A stretch of DNA of 18,057 nt from Rhodoluna sp. (lineage in GTDB: Bacteria; Actinomycetota; Actinomycetes; Actinomycetales; Microbacteriaceae). Of this stretch, positions 1 to 6,534 are shown one piece after another; the first letter of the stretch is position 1; each line of letters opens with the position of its first letter. Where the stretch lies: assembly GCA_026393335.1 (NCBI GenBank), contig JAPLAJ010000059.1, forward strand, positions 1-18,057, read 5' to 3'. The notes beneath the pieces were generated by a model. The model was given only the letters and a program-made list of their open reading frames with translations. It was not told the DNA's origin and did no database searches. The position numbers and the translations under genes were made by a program.

Positions 1-169
1 CGGTACCTGGCCATTTGATAATCCAGAGTTCTTGGTCTTCAGCCTCTACCCATACGCAGCTAGCCTGCCAGCTAATACTGCTCCAGGAACCGTGCTGAGA
101 GGCCAAGTGCTAGTTGACTGGATCCGTTACTCCCAGTACCAAGGCTATGGTCAGGTCTTTGACCGCTAA
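1..169 (+). CDS. C-terminal end of an unidentified protein (partial)
   Basis: An open frame enters from the left edge with codons starting at position 2 and ends at TAA 167-169, giving about 55 residues. The tail is rich in aromatic residues and proline, contains the stretch VLVDWIRYSQYQGYG and ends in QVFDR. It has no membrane helix and no motif that I recognise, and the start lies outside the window. The frame is open across the whole stretch and stops 81 bases before rmuC, so it is probably the end of a real gene, possibly in the same transcription unit as rmuC. I do not assign a function. Confidence 0.5.
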   Translation, partial: GTWPFDNPEFLVFSLYPYAASLPANTAPGTVLRGQVLVDWIRYSQYQGYGQVFDR

Positions 170-181
170 ATAGCGCTTTTT
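164..181 (+). terminator. Weak hairpin with T-run after the first gene
   Basis: CGCT and AGCG (extendable to CGCTA/TAGCG with only a two-base loop) flank AAAT and are followed by CTTTTT. The stem overlaps the stop codon of the upstream partial gene and is only 4-5 bp. It could be a weak terminator between that gene and rmuC, but read-through is likely. Confidence 0.25.
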
Positions 182-250
182 GGGGAATACTTTGTCACTA
201 GATTCCCTTATTGTTTGAGAGAGACCTATCAAGCTACCCATTGGAGAATC

Positions 251-1606
251 ATGGAAATCGCCACACTTCTAGCCGTCATCAACCTATTGGGGCTGTTAGC
301 TATAGCTGCAATCGTGCTTTTGCGGAAGCAACAGACTGGCTCAGTAGATGTGAGCAAGGACCTTCAATTGCATCGAGATGAACTCCGATCAGCCATCGCT
401 AGTAACCACGACATCGTTGAAAAGCGCTTGAGTTCATTTAGCGAAGCAGCGCAGAACTCAGCCAAACTTCAGCGCGATGAAGCTGGTAACTCGAGAATAG
501 AACTCCAAAAGTCTTTAAATGAATCACTAAAGAACATTGAAACAAAGATTGCAGAACTAACTGATTCAAACGCCAAAAAGCAGCAGCAGATGCAAATTAC
601 CCTACAAACTGAGATAGAAAAGATGAGCAAGGGTAATGAAGAGAAATTAGAAAAGATGCGCGAAACAGTTGATGAGAAGCTCCAAGGAACCTTGGAGAAG
701 AGACTCGGTGAATCTTTCAAGCTAGTAAGTGAAAACCTAGAAGCAGTTGCTAGAGGTATCGGCGAGATGAAGAATCTAGCCAACGATGTTGGAAGCCTGC
801 AAAAAGTTCTAACCAACGTTAAATCCAGAGGCGGCTGGGGCGAGGTTCAACTAGAACGACAGTTAGAAGACGTATTGGCTCCCAGCCAGTATGAAAAGAA
901 TGTGAAGATAAAACCTGGATCAAATGACTTGGTTGAGTTTGCAGTTAAGTTGCCTGGTCGCTCTGATGGTGAATATGTCTATCTACCAATTGACTCTAAA
1001 TTCCCTCAAGAAGACTATGAGCGACTACAAAATGCCCAAGAGACTGGATCTGCAGAAGATGTTGCTAATGCTGCAAAAGCTGTTGAAAAGGCCATCAAAG
1101 CCCAGGCTAAATTGATTTCAGATAAATACCTCCATGTGCCTATAAGCACTGATTTCGCCATTATGTATCTGCCAACAGAAGGCCTATTTGCAGAGGTAGT
1201 TAGAAGGCCAGGGCTCACAAGCGAACTGCAGAATAGCTTCAGAGTGCTCGTCACCGGCCCTACTACCCTGATGTCACTGCTCAACAGCCTACAAATGGGC
1301 TTCAAGACTTTGGCGATTGAGAAGAGCGCGTCAGATGTATGGAAGGTGCTTAGCGCTGCTAAAACCGAGTTTGGCAAGTACTCCGGTGTCATGGACACAC
1401 TGGCGAGACAGCTTGAGACTGCGCAAAAGACCGTAAGTCAGGCAGGTACTAGAACTCGAGCGGTCAACAAGGCATTGAGCAAAGTAGAGGATCTCGAGCT
1501 ACCCTCATCTTCTGCCGAGATCCTAGGCTTGCCTATAAATTCTGGTGTGGACGACGAGCCTTACTTAGAGCTAGAAGACCAAATCAATCCTCCAACTGAG
1601 GATTAG
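251..1606 (+). CDS. rmuC: DNA recombination protein RmuC
   Basis: This gene encodes a 451-residue RmuC-family protein. Residues 3-24 form one N-terminal membrane helix (MEIATLLAVINLL...). A long charged coiled coil follows, at roughly residues 35-170, rich in Glu, Lys and Gln. The conserved RmuC domain then runs from about 190 to 420, with recognisable stretches such as SRGGWGEVQLERQLEDVL, YLPIDSKFPQEDYERL and VLVTGPTTLMSLLNSLQMGF. RmuC proteins limit recombination between inverted repeats, and the domain is related to nuclease folds. The ATG at 251 is chosen because GGAG (243-246) lies just upstream and the helix then begins at once. The frame extends to a TTG at 215, but that has no ribosome binding site. 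Family assignment is firm; biochemical detail is inferred from the family. Confidence 0.9.
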   Translation: MEIATLLAVINLLGLLAIAAIVLLRKQQTGSVDVSKDLQLHRDELRSAIASNHDIVEKRLSSFSEAAQNSAKLQRDEAGNSRIELQKSLNESLKNIETKIAELTDSNAKKQQQMQITLQTEIEKMSKGNEEKLEKMRETVDEKLQGTLEKRLGESFKLVSENLEAVARGIGEMKNLANDVGSLQKVLTNVKSRGGWGEVQLERQLEDVLAPSQYEKNVKIKPGSNDLVEFAVKLPGRSDGEYVYLPIDSKFPQEDYERLQNAQETGSAEDVANAAKAVEKAIKAQAKLISDKYLHVPISTDFAIMYLPTEGLFAEVVRRPGLTSELQNSFRVLVTGPTTLMSLLNSLQMGFKTLAIEKSASDVWKVLSAAKTEFGKYSGVMDTLARQLETAQKTVSQAGTRTRAVNKALSKVEDLELPSSSAEILGLPINSGVDDEPYLELEDQINPPTED

Positions 1607-1629
1607 CTATCCCCTAGACCAATTTATAG

Positions 1630-1673
1630 GCCTCAAAAACTAGACTTTAGAAAAGCTAGAAAGTTTGTGAGGC
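1630..1673 (+). promoter_or_regulatory. Hairpin that could mask the ribosome binding site of the kinase gene
   Basis: GCCTCAAAAACT (1630-1641) and AGTTTGTGAGGC (1662-1673) form a 12-bp inverted repeat with one mismatch and a 20-base loop. The right arm contains GAGG (1669-1672), the only Shine-Dalgarno-like element before the TTG start at 1679, and CCTC of the left arm pairs with it. No U-run follows, so it is a poor intrinsic terminator for rmuC. Translational attenuation is inference. Confidence 0.4.
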
Positions 1674-1678
1674 ACTAA

Positions 1679-3421
1679 TTGCAGCCGTTTAACAACATCC
1701 AGTCATCCAGATTCTGGTCTCGACTGGGTCAGCCAAATGCTATTGGCCTATCAATCTTTTTGGTTTCATTGTCGTTTTCAGCACTGTTGAGTTTTGCTTT
1801 TGACGTCGTTAGATTGCAAAGCTATTCGATCGCTTGGGTGGCTATTAATGCCATTTCAATTGCTTGGGTACTAATTGTGGCCTTGCCAGCCCTTGTCATC
1901 AAGCGCAAAAACAACCGGTTAGGTAAGCCACAGCCAATTTTCAACATCATCTACATTTCACTCTGCTTTGCTTTTAAGAACACATTAATGATTAGCGTCG
2001 CTTCTGCTTTTGGAATTGCCGACGATGGAAACCCCTTTGTTAGGTTTGTTGGCGGCATATTGCTTGGCTGTGGAATTCTGATTATTCATACAAACATCGC
2101 TGGATCAAGAATTCAACGTGAAACAACACTTGGTAATCTCCGCGGCAGTGAAGCTCAGCTCAGGCTAATTAGAGAGGAAGCCTTTGCCGATCTCGAAGAG
2201 GAAAGCACACTCGCTGTTGCTAGGACAGTGAGCGCTCTTGCTCCACAGTTAGAAATGCTGGACCAAAACACTAGCCTGTCCAAAGATGACTTGAAAGTTA
2301 TTGAAAGGATGTCGAGTTTCATTCAGAATGAACTGAAGCCATTCGGTTCATCACTCCCAAATGAAATTCGCATGTTTTCTTCCAGTGCCATGTTAGAAAA
2401 GAATCAAGTAAGCCTAGACCCAGATGTAAAAATCAGTCCTAGTCGTTTAATCCGAGTATGGATAACTATGCTGCCCTTGCCATTTCTTTACTATTTGGTG
2501 ACAAGTTTTGCAATCCCAACTGCCAAGCCTGACTATATGTTTATCGCTTTGTTGGTTTTTATGTTAGTTCTTACAGCTCTTAAATATCTTGCCTTAGGGC
2601 TTCCTGATCTCAAGGTTGGGCAGGCATTCGTTGCGACAACATCTATTGCTTTACTTGCTAGTTTGCCGTCATATTTCCTCGTGAGCCAAATCCCAAATCC
2701 AGCTGGCATCCCAGAGTTACTGCCGGTCTACCTAATCATTCCGGCCTGGTCCATTATCGCTGCTTCACAGGCATACATACTCGATCAACGACAATCACGA
2801 ATCGAAGATCTTTTGACGAGCGCTGTGCAGGAACTCCAGCGTGAAAACAAACTATACGAGCAGAAGGTTTGGCTTGCCAAGCACGGTTGGTACCTTTTGC
2901 TCCACGGAGTTGTCCAGCCAGCCCTTACCGCAGCAGCCATGAGAATATCTGACCCACAAGGAAGTAACCCTGAAGTGAAATCTAAGGTGTTAGCTGACCT
3001 GCAAAGAGCTCTTGATGCCCTGGGTCAGCCTTTACCTTCAGCTCAACAACTTGAATTCAACATCTCTGAAATTCAGTCTGTTTGGCACGGATTGTGTGAA
3101 GTAGAAGTTCAAGTTTCTGAGCAAGTCTTTGAGGTTGCAGCGAATAATCAGATTGTCAATCAAGTAATCAATGAGGTTCTGAAAGAAGTGGTGAGCAATG
3201 CCGTGCGCCATGGAAACGCGAACCGTGTAGACATCAATCTAATTCTGGCTGGCTCAAACGACGTTTCAATTGTGGCAATCAATGATGGCACCAAGCCTGA
3301 TTCAAACCGACCTGAAAGCGTTGGATCAAGAATGCTTGAAGCTCTTTGTATGGAGCGTAGCTTGAGCTGGGATTCGTCTAACAAGGCCACAATGTTCAAA
3401 GCACTTATTCCATTCAAGTAA
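1679..3421 (+). CDS. Membrane sensor histidine kinase-like protein (orphan)
   Basis: This is a 580-residue protein with an unusual layout. Four hydrophobic segments lie at about 22-42, 50-73, 88-110 and 122-140. A hydrophilic linker (about 141-255) follows, then four more segments at about 258-278, 286-306, 315-336 and 347-366. After these come a short helix and a C-terminal ATPase domain. The sequence LHGVVQPALTAAAM (His409) resembles the phosphoacceptor helix of HisKA_3-type kinases. The HATPase_c signatures are an N box (NEVLKEVVSNAVRHG, about 498-512), a G1 box (INDG, 534-537) and a G2-like VGSRML (548-553). The start is TTG with GAGG six bases upstream. No response regulator is adjacent, so partner and signal are unknown. 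The kinase-family call is good, but autophosphorylation at His409 is inferred. Confidence 0.78.
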   Translation: MQPFNNIQSSRFWSRLGQPNAIGLSIFLVSLSFSALLSFAFDVVRLQSYSIAWVAINAISIAWVLIVALPALVIKRKNNRLGKPQPIFNIIYISLCFAFKNTLMISVASAFGIADDGNPFVRFVGGILLGCGILIIHTNIAGSRIQRETTLGNLRGSEAQLRLIREEAFADLEEESTLAVARTVSALAPQLEMLDQNTSLSKDDLKVIERMSSFIQNELKPFGSSLPNEIRMFSSSAMLEKNQVSLDPDVKISPSRLIRVWITMLPLPFLYYLVTSFAIPTAKPDYMFIALLVFMLVLTALKYLALGLPDLKVGQAFVATTSIALLASLPSYFLVSQIPNPAGIPELLPVYLIIPAWSIIAASQAYILDQRQSRIEDLLTSAVQELQRENKLYEQKVWLAKHGWYLLLHGVVQPALTAAAMRISDPQGSNPEVKSKVLADLQRALDALGQPLPSAQQLEFNISEIQSVWHGLCEVEVQVSEQVFEVAANNQIVNQVINEVLKEVVSNAVRHGNANRVDINLILAGSNDVSIVAINDGTKPDSNRPESVGSRMLEALCMERSLSWDSSNKATMFKALIPFK

Positions 3422-3435
3422 TTCATAAAGACTTA

Positions 3436-3476
3436 AATTGAAATGCCCCATCCGCTTTGGATGGGGCATTTCAATT
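3436..3476. terminator. Strong bidirectional hairpin between convergent genes
   Basis: Two 18-base arms (3436-3453 and 3459-3476) pair perfectly around the loop GCTTT. The GC-rich core is TGCCCCATCC/GGATGGGGCA, and the outer part is A/T-rich. It lies 15 bases after the kinase stop and 10 bases after the stop of the minus-strand TIG-domain gene, so it can serve both transcripts. U-runs are short on both sides. Confidence 0.85.
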
Positions 3477-3485
3477 AGTTAGACA

Positions 3486-5816
3486 CTAGTTGATTGTCAG
3501 TGTGCTCGCTGATGTTGCTGAGCCACCACCTGTAGTCACTGTAATCTTTCCGCTGGTTGCACCAGCTGGGATTACGAACTTCAGTGAGGTTGAACTAGCA
3601 CCGGCAGAGACTGTCACTGGAGTTGATCCAATGGTCACTGTTGCACCGGTTAGGTTAGTTCCCTTGACGCTGACAACTGTTACACCCTTCTTACCTGTGG
3701 TAGGTGTGAATGATGTAACTGTAGGTGTTGGAGGAGTCACAGTGAATGACTTGGTGTAAACAACACCAGCACCAGTTGTGATCTTGATTAGACCAGTTAG
3801 CGCACCAGTTGGAACTACAACGGTCAAGGTGCTTCCGTTGTTGATTACTGGCTTAGCTGACTTGTTACCACCGAATACAACTGAGCTTGCTACCAAGTTA
3901 GAACCTGTAATGGTTACAGTCTGTCCAACCTTGGCTGCGGCGGTTGTAGTAGCTACAACTGCTGCCTGGTAGACGAACTTGCTAGTAGTAGTTGTACCGC
4001 CTGCGTTAGTTGCACTAATCTTCGAGCCAGAAACAACACCAGCTGGAACTGTAATCACAACGGTTGTTGCGTTTACGATGCTGAACGGAGCATTAACGCT
4101 ACCGATGGTGATTGATGTAGCTGACGCTAGGTTTGTACCGGACAAAGTAATCTCAGAACCAACTTCTTTGACTACTGAAGCAGTCATAGTGATTGTTGGC
4201 TTTGAGGTAGCTGTTGAGCTGGCAGTAAACGCAGCAGGTGCAGATGCTGTACCAGCAGAGTTAGTAACTCTGAAAGTACCCTTCTGAGTTGCTGAAGGTG
4301 ATCGCACAGTCATTCTTGTTCCAGCAGCATTCACTGAGAGAACTGTAACTGGTGTGCTGATCGCAGCAACCTTTGTAGTTGGAGCAGTGTAAAGAATCAC
4401 TGAATTTCCAAGAGCATCTCCAAGGTTTGTTCCTACGATGTCAATTGCTTGACCTCTCTTACCTGTTGTCGATGAGACAGCAGAGATTGTAGGAGCACTT
4501 GGTGCCTGGGTGACAACGATGTTGACCCAGTCTTGACGAGTGATTGCGTTACCTTCAACCTTGATCTTTGCCTGCATGAATAGCGGGCTTAGAGTATCTG
4601 GGTTAGCAGTTGCGCTTCCAGGGTTGATAGTTGCATCTTCTGCGACGTCGTTAGATGTCAAAGAAACTGTAGCAATACCGTTTACAACAGTTGCAGTTAC
4701 AGATCCCTGATCCAACTGGCCGTTAGCTCCCCACTTGGTCTTACCATCGATGACGGTCGAACCAGAAGTGAACTTAGCGTTGGAACTTGACCAAGCAGCA
4801 CCAAGGGTAACGGTAACAACAGTGCCATCAGGAGCGTTAGCACCAGTCGCTGCGTTAGTTACTTTGTAGCGAAGGTTGAATGTTGATCCAGCCTTTACAT
4901 AGTGTGCGAAGTAGCCTGTGTGAACATCGAACCAGCCATCAGCCAATCCAGCGTCACCCCAAACCTTAGTTCCGTCGAACGAGTTGCTGGCATCCCAGTC
5001 AGCTAGTCGAGCGTTGTAAATAGTAGCCGGAGCTGCAGCCTGAGCCTTGTAGTAGAAGAGGTCAATGATGTCCAGAATGTCCTGGTTACCCTTTTCTCCA
5101 ACTACTGCAATCTGAACGAACAGCTTCTTGCTTCCTTCAGGGTTCTTCAGGTTAGCTGCTTGGTAAGGATCTGCATCCGCGCTGAAGTTGCTGTTGCTTA
5201 CATCAAATGAAACGATACCGTTTGCATTTGTTGTGAGCTCAATTACCTTCTCATCTCCTACACCTGGGAATGCTGTTCCGTTTACAGCTACCTTCGCAGA
5301 AGAACCTGAGTAGGTCTTTCCTAGAAGAAGCTTGACTGTCTTGTTTGCATACGGAGCACCATCAGCTGTGACTGCGAATGATAGAGAAGTTGTCTTGCCA
5401 ACTTCAATACCGCGCTGCATGTAACGAACGCCTGCAGCGTAGTAAGAGTACCAGCCTTCGCCTTCGCTAATCCATGCGTTGCTCGCGTCAGCACCAACGA
5501 CTCTTGATACAACAGTCTTGGTAACAGGAGCATCAGCTGGCTTGAAGAAGATGAAGTCAACAAGGTCAATGCTGTCCTGTGTCTGGCTAGTTACCCAAGC
5601 AGTTGCCTGTGTGAATAGCTTCTTACCACTGAAGTTTGCACCTAGGTTTGTGCCTGGGTTGTTAGCAGCGTCAGCAGCAACGTCAGTGTTTACCATGCTG
5701 AAAGTCACACGACCATCAGATCCGGTAACACCAGTTACTGTCTTGTTCTGCTCACCAACTGATGCAACGTTTCCAACATTAACCTTCGCGTTAGAACCTG
5801 AGTACTGCTTACCCAT
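3486..5816 (-). CDS. IPT/TIG-domain surface protein, C-terminal part
   Basis: The open frame gives 776 residues from ATG 5816. It continues open upstream into the repeat (…ADNTPLANQTVTFT before the Met), so this ATG is internal to the ancestral protein. Residues 1-98 finish module 2, which is nearly identical to module 1. Diverged copies follow at about 101-257 (module 3, with GEGWYSYYAAG) and 265-436 (module 4, with DGWFDVHTGYFAHYV). Four IPT/TIG immunoglobulin-like domains then occupy about 442-530, 538-615, 618-693 and 697-776. They are recognisable from P.I.S......G..V.I.GTNL and VPAG..SG.I.VT..GG patterns. Composition is rich in Thr, Ser, Val and Ala and poor in Cys, as expected for a secreted fibrous protein. 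There is no cell-wall sorting signal. The start is uncertain because it depends on whether the frameshift is real. Confidence 0.65.
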   Translation of the reverse strand: MGKQYSGSNAKVNVGNVASVGEQNKTVTGVTGSDGRVTFSMVNTDVAADAANNPGTNLGANFSGKKLFTQATAWVTSQTQDSIDLVDFIFFKPADAPVTKTVVSRVVGADASNAWISEGEGWYSYYAAGVRYMQRGIEVGKTTSLSFAVTADGAPYANKTVKLLLGKTYSGSSAKVAVNGTAFPGVGDEKVIELTTNANGIVSFDVSNSNFSADADPYQAANLKNPEGSKKLFVQIAVVGEKGNQDILDIIDLFYYKAQAAAPATIYNARLADWDASNSFDGTKVWGDAGLADGWFDVHTGYFAHYVKAGSTFNLRYKVTNAATGANAPDGTVVTVTLGAAWSSSNAKFTSGSTVIDGKTKWGANGQLDQGSVTATVVNGIATVSLTSNDVAEDATINPGSATANPDTLSPLFMQAKIKVEGNAITRQDWVNIVVTQAPSAPTISAVSSTTGKRGQAIDIVGTNLGDALGNSVILYTAPTTKVAAISTPVTVLSVNAAGTRMTVRSPSATQKGTFRVTNSAGTASAPAAFTASSTATSKPTITMTASVVKEVGSEITLSGTNLASATSITIGSVNAPFSIVNATTVVITVPAGVVSGSKISATNAGGTTTTSKFVYQAAVVATTTAAAKVGQTVTITGSNLVASSVVFGGNKSAKPVINNGSTLTVVVPTGALTGLIKITTGAGVVYTKSFTVTPPTPTVTSFTPTTGKKGVTVVSVKGTNLTGATVTIGSTPVTVSAGASSTSLKFVIPAGATSGKITVTTGGGSATSASTLTIN

Positions 5817-6028
5817 TGTGAAGGTTACAGTCTGGTTCGCAAGCGGAGTGTTGTCAGCTGCGTTAAAGTAAGTGTCTGAGTTGATCCCACAGGAACCTGC
5901 TTGGTACGTACGTTAATTCCAACGCGGTACCAAGGGTTAGTAACAGAGAACAATGTAGCGTCGCCTGGGCGGTTGAATGAGTTTGTGTCATCCATGCCAA
6001 CCAAACGAACGTTTGCATTTCCAGTGAA
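5523..6028 (-). repeat. Tandem module copy 2 (10 bp short)
   Basis: Second copy of the 519-bp unit. The distance between equivalent APV codons of the two copies is 509 bp, because this copy lacks ten bases (ACCTTGTAAC on the minus strand) that copy 1 carries after CTTACTT, near 5870. Both copies reach 519 bp when the missing bases are added, which supports a common 173-codon unit. Confidence 0.8.
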
Positions 6029-6270
6029 TACCACAGGAGCATCTGCTGGCTTGAAGAAGACGAAGTCAACCATGTCAATGCTGTCCTGTGTCTGGCTAGT
6101 TACCCAAGCAGTTGCCTGTGTGAATAGCTTCTTACCAGTGAAGTCTGCACCTAGGTTTGTGCCTGGGTTGTTAGCAGCATCAGCAGCAACGTCAGTGTTT
6201 ACCATGCTGAAAGTCACGCGACCTTGAGCGTTAGTAACACCAGTTACTGTCTTGTTCTGCTCACCAACTG
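5825..6270 (-). pseudogene. Middle fragment of the frameshifted surface protein
   Basis: This frame carries the second half of module 1 and the first half of module 2 of the giant secreted protein. It reads on from the upstream frame after the 13-base deletion (VGEQNKTVTGVT..., then GRVTFSMVNTDVAADA). It is lost at the 10-base deletion near 5870, after KQVPVGSTQ, where nonsense residues appear before a stop at 5825-5827. GTG at 6217 is the first possible start, but it lies inside conserved module sequence and has no good ribosome binding site. It is therefore a fragment, not an independent gene. Confidence 0.6.
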
Positions 6271-6534
6271 AACGTTTACCTTCGCGTTTGAACCTGAGTA
6301 CTGCTTACCCATTACGAAGGTTACAGTCTGGTTCGCAAGCGGAGTGTTGTCAGCTGCGTTAGTTACAAGGTAAGTAAGTTCCTGAGTTGATCCAACTGGA
6401 ACCTGCTTGGTGCGTGCGTTGACTCCAACGCGGTACCAAGGGTTTGCAACTGACCAAAACGCAGCATCTGCTGGACGGTTGAATGAGTTTGTGTCATCCA
6501 TGCCAACCAAACGAACGTTTGCATTTCCAGTAAA
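6029..6534 (-). repeat. Tandem module copy 1 (506 bp, 13 bp short)
   Basis: The copy runs on the minus strand from the codon for Phe in FTGNAN (6532-6534) to the last base before the same codon of copy 2. It is nearly identical in DNA to copy 2 over long stretches. Relative to copy 2 it lacks 13 bases (GGAAACGTTGCAT on the minus strand) between GTT and CAGTTGG, near 6270. Restored length is 519 bp, or 173 codons. Confidence 0.8.

Noticed and set aside
215..250. Longer rmuC start at TTG 215
   Set aside because: There is no ribosome binding site before it, and the membrane helix follows directly after the ATG at 251, which has GGAG upstream.
469..816. Minus-strand frame inside rmuC
   Set aside because: It is a Ser/Phe-rich shadow of the coiled-coil region, with no supporting start signal.
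5523..6534. CRISPR-like or mobile repeat array
   Set aside because: The repeats are 519-bp protein-coding modules in tandem, with no short repeat-spacer pattern, terminal inverted repeats or transposase.
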